In this document: positions 6,263 through 12,594 of the stretch, one piece after another
How the letters are laid out: the number at the start of each line of letters is the position of its first letter
Numbering within the stretch: position 1 is the first letter of the stretch
Origin: DATDCY01 sp964513745
GTDB taxonomy: Bacteria > JAUVQV01 > DATDCY01
DNA: 16,128 nt
NCBI GenBank assembly: GCA_964513745.1
Contig: CAZEOK010000072.1
Coordinates: forward strand, 1-16,128
Direction of reading: 5' to 3'
Translations under genes and position numbers: made by a program
The notes under the pieces: model-generated
Told to the model about the DNA's origin: nothing
Database searches by the model: none
Seen by the model: the letters and a program-made list of their open reading frames with translations, nothing else

Positions 6263-8143
6263 GGAAGATCGTTCGACGTCGTTGTTGTCGGCGCCGGGCA
6301 CGCCGGCTGCGAGGCCGCGCTCGCCGCCGCCCGCATGGGCTGCGAAACGCTGCTGCTGAACCTCAGCCTCGACACCATGGCCCTGATGGCCTGCAACCCC
6401 TCGGTTGGCGGCCTGGGCAAGGGCCAGCTGGTGCGCGAGATCGACGCGCTCGGCGGGGCGATGGGGCGGCTGGCGGACCTCACCTGCATCCACGCCAAGG
6501 TGCTCAACGCCTCGCGCGGGGACGCCGTGCGCGGCACGCGGATGCAGAACGACCGCCAGGCCTACCGCCTCGCGATGAAGCGCCTGCTCGAGGGCGAACC
6601 GCGGCTGCACCTGCGCCAGGGGCGCGTCGAGCGCCTGCTGCTCGAGGGGCGTCCCGGCGGGCCGGGGGTGCGGGTCGCCGGCATCGAAGTCGCCGGTGGC
6701 CTCTGCTACCGCGCCCGCGCCGTCGTGCTCGCCACCGGCACCTTCCTCAACGGGCTCATCCACATCGGCGAGTGGCGCACGAGCGCCGGCCGCGCCGGCG
6801 AGGAAGCGGCGACGGAGCTGGCGCGCCAGCTGCGTGATCTCGGTTTCGAGGTCGGCCGCCTCAAGACCGGCACGCCGCCGCGGCTGCGCCGCTCGAGCAT
6901 CGACTTCACCGGCATGGAGGAGCACCGCGGCGACGAGCGCCCGCGCCCCTTCTCCTTCGACACCGACCCGCTGGCGTTCGCGCCCGCCCAGCTCCCCTCC
7001 CACCTGACGTGGACCGCGCCGGAGACGCACCGGCTGCTGCGCGCGAGCATCAACCGTTCGCCGCTCTACGCCGGCGCCATCACCGGCGTCGGGGCGCGCT
7101 ACTGCCCCTCGCTCGAGGACAAGGTGATGCGCTTCGCCCAGAAGGAGCGCCACCAGGTGCTCCTGGAGCCGGAAGGTCGGGACACGGAAGAAATCTACGC
7201 CAAAGGGCTCGGCAACTGCCTCCCTCTCGACGTGCAGGCGACCCTCGTGCACAGCGTGCCGGGTCTCGAACAGGTCGAGATCATGCGGCCCGCCTATGCG
7301 GTCGAGTACGATTACGTGCAGCCGACGCAGCTGACCGCGACGCTGGAGACCAAGGCGGTCGGCGGCCTCTTCCTCGCCGGGCAGGTCAACGGCACCTCCG
7401 GCTACGAGGAGGCTGCGGCGCAGGGGATCTGGGCGGGGATCAATGCGGCCTGTCTCGCGCAAGAGCGCCCGCCGTTTGTCCTGGACCGCTCGGAGGCCTA
7501 TCTCGGGGTCCTTGTCGACGACCTGGTTACGCGCGGCACCCGTGAGCCCTACCGGATGTTCACCTCCCGCGCCGAGTGGCGCCTGCTGCTGCGCGAGGAC
7601 AACGCCGACCTGCGCCTGCGGGAGAAAGGGCGCGAGCTCGGCCTTGTCGGTGACGACGCCTACGGGCGCTTTTGCGCCCGGCGCGCCGCGATCGCGGCCG
7701 AACTCGGGCGGGTGCGCATCGCGCGGCTCGCGCCCACCCCGGCGGTGAATGCACGGCTGCGCGAGTTGGGCTCGGCCCCGCTTGCGGAGCCCGCGACGAT
7801 CTGGTCGCTGCTGCGCCGCCCCGGCCTCTCCTGGCGCGAGCTCTGCCGTCTTCAGGGCGAGGTGCCGGCGCTTCCCGACGACGTCGTGTTCCAGGTCGAG
7901 GTGCAGGCGCGCTACGACGGTTACCTCGGCCGCGCCGAGGTCGAGGCGGCGCGCTTCCGCGAGCAGGAGGGCTGCCGTATCCCGCCGGATCTGGATTATG
8001 CGTCGATCCCCGGGATTTCGATGGAATTGCGCCAGAAACTTGCCGCGGTGCGCCCCGCCTCGCTCGGGCAGGCCGCGCGCATCGCGGGCGTCACGCCGGC
8101 GGCGGTGTCGATCCTTGCGGTGTGGCTGAGGGCAGGCCGCTGA
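6248..8143 (+). CDS. mnmG: tRNA uridine-5-carboxymethylaminomethyl modification enzyme MnmG (GidA)
   Basis: A 631-residue FAD protein that, with the GTPase MnmE, installs the (carboxymethyl)aminomethyl group on the wobble uridine of certain tRNAs in the cytoplasm. The FAD-binding motif is FDVVVVGAGHAGCEAALAAA (GxGxxG at residues 15-20), followed by the signature CNPSVGGLGKGQLVREIDALGG. Further family motifs are GLIHIGEW, LKTGTPPRL, RPAYAVEYDYV, LFLAGQVNGTSGYEEAAAQG and TSRAEWRLLLREDNAD. The C-terminal MnmE-binding domain ends YASIPGISMELRQKLAAVRP with an ARIAGVTPAAVSIL motif. Length is normal and no key motif is missing. The start is fixed by the family N-terminus, with a -10-like hexamer six bases upstream and no ribosome binding site. 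mnmE is not in the window. Confidence 0.98.
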   Translation: MADCQGRSFDVVVVGAGHAGCEAALAAARMGCETLLLNLSLDTMALMACNPSVGGLGKGQLVREIDALGGAMGRLADLTCIHAKVLNASRGDAVRGTRMQNDRQAYRLAMKRLLEGEPRLHLRQGRVERLLLEGRPGGPGVRVAGIEVAGGLCYRARAVVLATGTFLNGLIHIGEWRTSAGRAGEEAATELARQLRDLGFEVGRLKTGTPPRLRRSSIDFTGMEEHRGDERPRPFSFDTDPLAFAPAQLPSHLTWTAPETHRLLRASINRSPLYAGAITGVGARYCPSLEDKVMRFAQKERHQVLLEPEGRDTEEIYAKGLGNCLPLDVQATLVHSVPGLEQVEIMRPAYAVEYDYVQPTQLTATLETKAVGGLFLAGQVNGTSGYEEAAAQGIWAGINAACLAQERPPFVLDRSEAYLGVLVDDLVTRGTREPYRMFTSRAEWRLLLREDNADLRLREKGRELGLVGDDAYGRFCARRAAIAAELGRVRIARLAPTPAVNARLRELGSAPLAEPATIWSLLRRPGLSWRELCRLQGEVPALPDDVVFQVEVQARYDGYLGRAEVEAARFREQEGCRIPPDLDYASIPGISMELRQKLAAVRPASLGQAARIAGVTPAAVSILAVWLRAGR

Positions 8144-8186
8144 AACAAGCCCGCCTGCGGCGTTGGACTGCGCCCTTCGTCACTGC

Positions 8187-8204
8187 GGCGCACACGAGTG
8201 CGCC
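8187..8204. terminator. Hairpin between mnmG and the zinc-ribbon gene
   Basis: GGCGCAC, loop ACGA, GTGCGCC is a perfect 7-bp stem. It directly abuts the stop codon of the minus-strand gene (8205-8207) and lies 43 bases after the mnmG stop. Convergent placement suggests a shared terminator, but there is no T-run on either strand. Confidence 0.5.
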
Positions 8205-8651
8205 TCATTCCTCAGGGCTTGTCCGCCTGGCATCCGGGCCTGTTTGAGCCGCCGGCCCCGCAGTCGCCGGGGCGGGGTTGGTCTGCGGCGCCCCGGAGGT
8301 TAATTTGACGAGGTAGAGGCGGGCCATGCCGCGCCGGTACCCGCGAAAGCCCGTGATGTAGCGGTGCAGCTGCGTATCGTAGTTCTCGATCAGCTCCTGG
8401 TAGTCGCGTCCCGGCTCGAGAAAGAGGCTGCGCTCCCGATCGCCGCCGCAGGCGTCCTCGAGCGCCTCCAGCAGCGCGTGCCCGCCGTTGCGGCCCGTGG
8501 GATCGACGACGAAGCAGGCGCCGCACGCGCAGCGGGCGCCGGGGAGCACCGAGGCAGGATTCGAGGGTCGGCGCTTCGGGCGGGGGAGGGCGGCGCCGCA
8601 GAAAGGGCAGGCAGGCGGCTCGCCGTGCTGGCGGAGTCGTGGCATGGCCAT
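8205..8651 (-). CDS. Small zinc-ribbon protein of unknown function
   Basis: A 148-residue soluble protein. It has a putative zinc ribbon: CPFC (Cys15, Cys18) and, 22 residues later, CACGAC (Cys41, Cys43, Cys46). The middle (GRNGGHALLEALEDACGGDRE, then LFLEPGRDYQELIENYD) looks like a compact helical domain, and YITGFRGYRRGMARLYLVKL ends the ordered part. The last ~28 residues are Pro/Ala/Thr-rich and probably disordered. I do not recognise a named family. I chose ATG 8651 because a good promoter ends seven bases upstream; further in-frame ATGs exist at 8672, 8663 and 8645, and the first two would lie inside the promoter. No Shine-Dalgarno site precedes any of them. Role unknown; metal binding is inference from the cysteine spacing. 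Confidence 0.78.
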   Translation of the reverse strand: MAMPRLRQHGEPPACPFCGAALPRPKRRPSNPASVLPGARCACGACFVVDPTGRNGGHALLEALEDACGGDRERSLFLEPGRDYQELIENYDTQLHRYITGFRGYRRGMARLYLVKLTSGAPQTNPAPATAGPAAQTGPDARRTSPEE

Positions 8652-8658
8652 GGGCCGG

Positions 8659-8688
8659 AGCATACGCGGCATGCCGACCGCCGGTCAA
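8659..8688 (-). promoter_or_regulatory. Promoter of the zinc-ribbon gene
   Basis: Minus strand TTGACC (8688-8683), 18-base spacer, TATGCT (8664-8659), seven bases to the ATG at 8651. Five of six bases match consensus at -35 and four of six at -10. The implied RNA starts at the ATG. Its -35 lies 22 bases from the -35 of the divergent Fis-type gene. Confidence 0.6.
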
Positions 8689-8710
8689 GGTGCCCGACGC
8701 GGAGGGCAGC

Positions 8711-8740
8711 TTGACAGATGCGCCGCCGAAGGCGTAGATG
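8711..8740 (+). promoter_or_regulatory. Promoter of the Fis-type gene
   Basis: TTGACA (8711-8716), 18-base spacer, TAGATG (8735-8740). The -35 is perfect and the -10 moderate. It predicts an RNA start near 8747 and a 5' region of about 32 bases before the ATG at 8779. It may also drive the FlgT-like gene downstream. Confidence 0.5.
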
Positions 8741-8778
8741 GGTATTCAACCAATATACGGCGGGTTATCGATCGAGTC

Positions 8779-9054
8779 ATGAGCCAGAAGAAAGACGGGA
8801 GCGCACCGGTGGCGCTCGGGTACGCTCTCGAGGAGCACATCGCGAGTTGGATCGGCCGGATGGAGCGCACCGGGCACTGGACGCGCCGCAGCGACATCCA
8901 CCAGCGCTTGATGGCGGAGGTCGAGAAGATCGTCATCCGGGCGGCCCTCGAGAAGGTGAGCTTCGTCCAGACCGATGCCGCCGACTTCCTCGGCATCAAC
9001 CGCAACACGCTTGCGAAGAAAATACGCTCCTACGGCATCCGTCTGCCCCGCTGA
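8779..9054 (+). CDS. Small Fis-family helix-turn-helix protein
   Basis: A 91-residue cytoplasmic protein whose C-terminal half is a Fis-type DNA-binding domain: MAEVEKIVIRAALEKVSF followed by a helix-turn-helix, QTDAADFLGINRNTLAKKIR, and SYGI. The same fold ends NtrC-type activators, and in E. coli Fis it bends DNA. The N-terminal half (ALEEHIASWIGRMERTG) is probably the dimerisation helix region. Length is close to E. coli Fis (98), but the N-terminus is different, so I do not assign the symbol fis. The ATG follows GAGTC without a strong ribosome site. It is 37 bases ahead of the FlgT-like gene, in the same direction, so it may be co-transcribed. It could be a nucleoid protein or a local regulator. 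Confidence 0.87.
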   Translation: MSQKKDGSAPVALGYALEEHIASWIGRMERTGHWTRRSDIHQRLMAEVEKIVIRAALEKVSFVQTDAADFLGINRNTLAKKIRSYGIRLPR

Positions 9055-9077
9055 GACAGGCTGCCCGAGAAATCGAC

Positions 9078-9083
9078 AGGAGG
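9078..9083 (+). promoter_or_regulatory. Ribosome binding site of the FlgT-like gene
   Basis: Perfect AGGAGG eight bases before ATG 9092. It decides the start, since the frame stays open upstream through the end of the Fis-type gene. Confidence 0.85.
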
Positions 9084-9091
9084 ACGTGGTG

Positions 9092-11035
9092 ATGTCGGTC
9101 AGCGTGCCCGGAGGGCTGAAAAAGGGACGCCACAGCGGGCTTTGCGGCCCGGTTGGCCGCTTGATTGCCGTGGCGCTTGCCGCCAGCCTGACCGCCGGGG
9201 CACCCCCGGCCGCCGCCGCCTACCCCTATCGGGAGGCGTCGCTCGCGCTCGGTCAGGGACTGGTCGCCCTCTTTCCAGCCGTCGAGGGATACGTGGTTTC
9301 CGCCAGCGGCGGGGATGTGTACGTCGATCTGGCGCACAAGGATCTGCTTCGCACGGGCATGGAGATACAGGTCTACCGGCCGGGTGCCGACATGGTCCAT
9401 CCGGTGACCAGGCAGGTCCTCGGGGCCTACGAGAAGAATCTGGGGGTGCTGCGGGTGACCGAGGTGCGCGAGAAATATTCGCGTGGGACGCTCGATGCAG
9501 CCGGTGCAGAGGCGGGGATCGTCGCCGGCGACCGCGTCCGCCTCTCGTCTCGACGCCTGCGCACACTTCTGCATGTTTCCGGCGCGGCCGCCGGCATCGA
9601 GATCGGGCCGCTGGCGCAGGCGTTGCTCGAGCGCGGCGAGGAGTCGGGGCGCTTCTCGATGATCGACGAGCCTGCCTGGGCGCAGTTCCTGATGGCTCTT
9701 GGCGAACCGTGGGAGATCGTTCGCGCCAAGCCCGCCGCGTTGCGCGACCTCGGGGAGCGCGCGGCGGCGGATCTGCTTCTGGCCGCGAGGATTGAACCGG
9801 GGGGCATCCCCCGCGTGACGGTCGAGGTGCGCTCGCTGCGCACCGGCGCGGTGCTCGGCGAGTTGAGCGAGCGCTGGCCGGTGACGACGGCTGCTGCCCA
9901 GGCACCGATGCCGTCCGCGGCGCCGCCAGCGGCCCCGACGGCAACGCTCGAGAAGCCCGGTGCGACGACGCCCGCCCAGGCCGGCGCCGTATCGTCATCG
10001 AAGCCCGGCGAGTACACCGTGCGCGAGCTGGCCTCGCCTGCAAAATCACTGGCCGCGGGGAATATCCTCGGCGAGGGGCGGCTCGAGTTGGTCATCTCCG
10101 ACGGCTCGCGCCTCTCGCTCTACCGCTGGGAGGAGGGATCCCTGGCATGGCGCTGGGACGAGGATGGTCGGGCGGGCAGGCGCATACTTTCGCTCGATGC
10201 CGCGGATCTGGACGGCGACGGCCGGACCGAGGTTATCGTGACTATGGTCAGGAACGGACGGGTCACCTCCGAACTCAGGCGTTGGCGAGACGGGAGCCTG
10301 TCCGTCGATGGAGCCATCGACGGCGTCTACCTGCGCACGGCTTCACGGCGCAGCGGCCCGGCGCTCCTGCTCGGGCAGCGCGCAGGGCTCGACGAGGTCC
10401 TCTCCGGCCGGGTCGAGCAGTACCGGCTGCGCGAAGGGGCGCTGGAGCGGGTCGCGGACAGCGCCTTGCCCCGAGGGGTCGGCATTTTCGGCCTGGCGCT
10501 CGCCCCGGTTGACGGACCGGTGATGCTCTATGCTCTCGACCGCGCCGGTTTCCTCGCCGGCCTGGCCCCGGAGGGCGCAATCGTCTGGCGCAGCACGCGG
10601 CCCTACGGCGGTTATCCGCCACCCCTGACAGCTCGCGAACTCTTCGGGCCGGGCCCGATGGACGAGCAGGGCTTCGACGACGAGGCGCGCGCCTTCCAGG
10701 GCCGGCTGCTGGCCGGGGAGGCCCCCGGGGGTGTCCGCCTGGTCGTCCCCAGAAACTTCTCCGATTCGCCGGTGACGCTCGTGCGTACGCGCTCGCTCGG
10801 GCAGGGCCAGGTCGTGATTCTCGAAGGTCTCCCGGAATCCCCGGATGAAGTGCTTCGTAGCCGCCCCTTCGACGGGTACGTGGCCGACCTGGCGCGCGCC
10901 GATATCGACGGCGACGGCAGCCCGGAGATCATCTTCGCCGTCAACCGTTTTGCCGGGCCCCTGCTCGGAGAGCGCGGGAGACTCGTCGCCTGGCGTCTGA
11001 CCACCCCCCCGGACCGGCATGAAATAAGCCCTTGA
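9092..11035 (+). CDS. Secreted FlgT-C-like/FG-GAP (VCBS) repeat protein
   Basis: A 647-residue exported protein. Signal peptide: basic KKGR and hydrophobic LIAVALAASLTAGAPPAAAA, cleaved near residue 43. Residues about 66-152 (VVSASGGDVYVDLAHKDLLRTGMEIQVYRPG, then RVTEVREKYSRG and AGDRVRL) resemble the C-terminal domain of the flagellar protein FlgT. Residues about 155-260 (LAQALLERGEESGRFSMID, RAAADLLLAARIEPGG) resemble the nucleotide-binding-like domain of FlgT/CsgG-type outer-membrane proteins. A Pro/Ala-rich linker (about 268-300) leads to a beta-propeller-like region with calcium-type DxDxDG motifs in AADLDGDGRTEVIV (from residue 372) and ADIDGDGSPEIIF (from about 604). It likely sits at the outer membrane or periplasm. 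Function is unknown; fold calls are inference from motif shape. A promoter for the next gene overlaps its stop. Confidence 0.86.
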   Translation: MSVSVPGGLKKGRHSGLCGPVGRLIAVALAASLTAGAPPAAAAYPYREASLALGQGLVALFPAVEGYVVSASGGDVYVDLAHKDLLRTGMEIQVYRPGADMVHPVTRQVLGAYEKNLGVLRVTEVREKYSRGTLDAAGAEAGIVAGDRVRLSSRRLRTLLHVSGAAAGIEIGPLAQALLERGEESGRFSMIDEPAWAQFLMALGEPWEIVRAKPAALRDLGERAAADLLLAARIEPGGIPRVTVEVRSLRTGAVLGELSERWPVTTAAAQAPMPSAAPPAAPTATLEKPGATTPAQAGAVSSSKPGEYTVRELASPAKSLAAGNILGEGRLELVISDGSRLSLYRWEEGSLAWRWDEDGRAGRRILSLDAADLDGDGRTEVIVTMVRNGRVTSELRRWRDGSLSVDGAIDGVYLRTASRRSGPALLLGQRAGLDEVLSGRVEQYRLREGALERVADSALPRGVGIFGLALAPVDGPVMLYALDRAGFLAGLAPEGAIVWRSTRPYGGYPPPLTARELFGPGPMDEQGFDDEARAFQGRLLAGEAPGGVRLVVPRNFSDSPVTLVRTRSLGQGQVVILEGLPESPDEVLRSRPFDGYVADLARADIDGDGSPEIIFAVNRFAGPLLGERGRLVAWRLTTPPDRHEISP

Positions 11036-11061
11036 CAGGGGCGAACAGGTGCTGATAGGTT
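11032..11061 (+). promoter_or_regulatory. Promoter of the porin gene
   Basis: TTGACA (11032-11037) overlaps the TGA of the upstream gene. An 18-base spacer leads to TAGGTT (11056-11061), a weak -10. The implied RNA start near 11068 gives a leader of about 220 bases before the porin ATG. Confidence 0.45.
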
Positions 11062-11288
11062 TCTTACAAAATAGCCATTGAATGGGAGCCGGCATTAGAG
11101 AGAAAACAATAAATGCGACACGGAGCGCACAACAGGGAGGTGATGGGCTCGCGAAAAAAGGTTGTTCGGGCTGTGTGGCAGTGACGGGAACCAGGCTTTC
11201 CCGGACGGCGGCCAGGAGTAATTCGGCAGGGTTCATCGCCGGACGGGGAAACGGGAACCATGAAGGCAACAGTAACAGGAGGGAAGCA
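11036..11288 (+). other. Long leader region of the porin gene
   Basis: These 253 bases hold no convincing gene. They contain a 6-bp hairpin (CGGGAA at 11185-11190 with TTCCCG at 11198-11203), a 13-codon frame MGSRKKVVRAVWQ (11143-11184) overlapping GGGAGGTGATG, and a 10-codon frame MKATVTGGKQ (11260-11292) whose TGA overlaps the porin ATG. The region is A/G-richer and looser in codon pattern than its neighbours. Whether it folds into a regulatory RNA cannot be told by eye. Confidence 0.5.
11277..11282 (+). promoter_or_regulatory. Ribosome binding site of the porin gene
   Basis: AGGAGG followed by six bases to ATG 11289. It fixes the start at the signal peptide, although the frame is open further upstream. 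Confidence 0.9.
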
Positions 11289-12479
11289 ATGAAGAAGTTG
11301 ATGACGATCGGTTTGGCCGCGACGCTCGTGTTCGCCGCGGTGGGGCAGGCTTCGGCCACCGCCCTCGAGACCAAGGGTGAGTACCGCGCCCGTTACTGGT
11401 ACCTCAGCAACTACGCGAACCTCTCCGGCAGCACCGATCCGGACACCACCGCGGACTTCTGGGATCAGCGCCTGCGCCTGAACATGGCGTGGCAGGTCTC
11501 CGAGGGCGTGAAGGTCGGCGCGCGCGCCGACATCATGGAGAATGTCTGGACGAACACCGACGCGATGGAGATCGACTTCGACCAGGCGTTCGCTTCGTTC
11601 GGCGCCGGGCCCACCACGATCACGGTCGGCAAGCAGGACGTGAGCTTCGGCCTCGGCATGTTCGCCCAGGCCGACAACCGCTACCGCGCAAAGATCGCCG
11701 GGAAGTTCGACCCCGTCTCGGTCTCCCTCTCCATGGACATGAACACGGAGACGTACGACAGCGAGACGACCGATGACAGCCTTGGCCTCTCTCTCGGTCT
11801 TGCGACCAAAGTCGGCGAGATGAACGTCGGCCTGCTCGGGTGGTACGCGAGCGACAAGACCGTGGCCGATCTCGAGAAGAGCCGCCTGGGTCTCGATGCC
11901 TTCCTCAAGGGCATGGTTGGCCCGGCGAACCTGGCCGCCGAGGTTGCCTTCGCGACGGGCACGGACGATTATGACGGTGGGGATGACATCGACGCGTCGG
12001 CCCTGATGGCCTATGTCGGCGCCTTCATGCCCGCCGGTCCCGTGAACGTCGGCCTCGAGGTCGCGTACTCTCAGGGCGATGACCCCACCACGACCGACAA
12101 CGAGGCCGCGTACTCCCAGGAGTACCAGGGTCCCTTCTCCTCGTTCATCCTCTTCAACAACTTCGACCTGAACGGCTGGGTCAGCAACTACAGCGGCGAC
12201 ACCGGCGTGAAGAACGCCCTCGCCGGCAAGGTTTCCGCGACGATGGCCGCCTCCAAGGAGCTCTCGTTCATGGGCGCCGTCGTCTACGCGATGGCGGACC
12301 AGACGGCCGAGGGTCAGGACGACCAGCTGGGCGTCGAGGTTGACCTGCTCGCCAAGTACATGGTCACCGAGAACGTCTCGGCCGCAGTCGGCTTCGGCTA
12401 TCTCTCGGCCGGCGATTACTACGGCGACGACGTGGACAATCCCTGGGTTGGCACCGTCCAGTTCGGGGTGAGCTTCTAG
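11289..12479 (+). CDS. Outer-membrane beta-barrel porin
   Basis: A 396-residue outer-membrane protein. Signal peptide MKKLMTIGLAATLVFAAVGQASA is cut after residue 23. The mature chain alternates amphipathic strands (LETKGEYRARYWYLSNY, LRLNMAWQVSEGVKVGARADIM, TTITVGKQDVSFGLGMFAQADNRYRAKIAG, MNVGLLGWYASD) with Asp/Gly-rich loops such as GTDDYDGGDDIDAS. It ends TVQFGVSF with the terminal Phe recognised by the BAM complex. The opening strand and the GKQDVSFGLG segment resemble porins or alginate-export-like barrels that carry anions or small solutes; the substrate is unknown. It has its own promoter and strong AGGAGG site and ends in a strong terminator, so it is a single-gene unit and probably highly expressed. 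Acidic loops give a low isoelectric point. Confidence 0.88.
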   Translation: MKKLMTIGLAATLVFAAVGQASATALETKGEYRARYWYLSNYANLSGSTDPDTTADFWDQRLRLNMAWQVSEGVKVGARADIMENVWTNTDAMEIDFDQAFASFGAGPTTITVGKQDVSFGLGMFAQADNRYRAKIAGKFDPVSVSLSMDMNTETYDSETTDDSLGLSLGLATKVGEMNVGLLGWYASDKTVADLEKSRLGLDAFLKGMVGPANLAAEVAFATGTDDYDGGDDIDASALMAYVGAFMPAGPVNVGLEVAYSQGDDPTTTDNEAAYSQEYQGPFSSFILFNNFDLNGWVSNYSGDTGVKNALAGKVSATMAASKELSFMGAVVYAMADQTAEGQDDQLGVEVDLLAKYMVTENVSAAVGFGYLSAGDYYGDDVDNPWVGTVQFGVSF

Positions 12480-12498
12480 TCCGGTTCTTTCAGCACCT

Positions 12499-12533
12499 GC
12501 CCCGGGGGGGTTCGCCCTCCCGGGGCTTTTTTT
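12499..12533 (+). terminator. Rho-independent terminator of the porin gene
   Basis: A 12-bp GC stem (12499-12510 with 12515-12526, one G-T pair) closes a TTCG tetraloop and is followed by seven T (12527-12533). It starts 20 bases after the porin stop and separates the porin from the signalling operon. Confidence 0.95.
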
Positions 12534-12558
12534 CTTCCGGCCGCGCCGCCCCCCATCG

Positions 12559-12588
12559 TTTACAACCCCGCAAAGGAAGTGCTATAAC
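12559..12588 (+). promoter_or_regulatory. Promoter of the DUF4388-cheY-cheA operon
   Basis: TTTACA (12559-12564), 18-base spacer, TATAAC (12583-12588): five of six matches in both hexamers. Exactly six bases follow before the ATG at 12595, so the RNA would begin on the start codon. It is the best sigma70-type promoter in the window. Confidence 0.7.
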
Positions 12589-12594
12589 CTTTTC

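Noticed and set aside
5276..7462. Minus-strand open frame of 728 codons extending upstream of the radical-SAM gene
   Set aside because: Everything beyond 6226 is the antisense of mnmG, with Arg/Gly/Ala-rich low-information sequence; the radical SAM family N-terminus begins at 6226.
8652..8672. Earlier ATG starts (8672, 8663) for the zinc-ribbon protein
   Set aside because: They fall in the spacer and -10 of a good promoter, have no ribosome site and add only Arg/Pro residues. They remain possible if transcription starts further upstream.
11100..11250. Riboswitch (cobalamin or GEMM/cyclic dinucleotide) in the porin leader
   Set aside because: Short look-alikes such as GGCCAGGAG and CAGGGTTC exist, but the conserved cores and their order for these classes are missing by eye. 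A covariance-model search would decide.
12574..12579. AGGAAG as ribosome binding site for the DUF4388 gene
   Set aside because: It is 15 bases from the ATG and lies inside the promoter spacer, so it would not be in the RNA.
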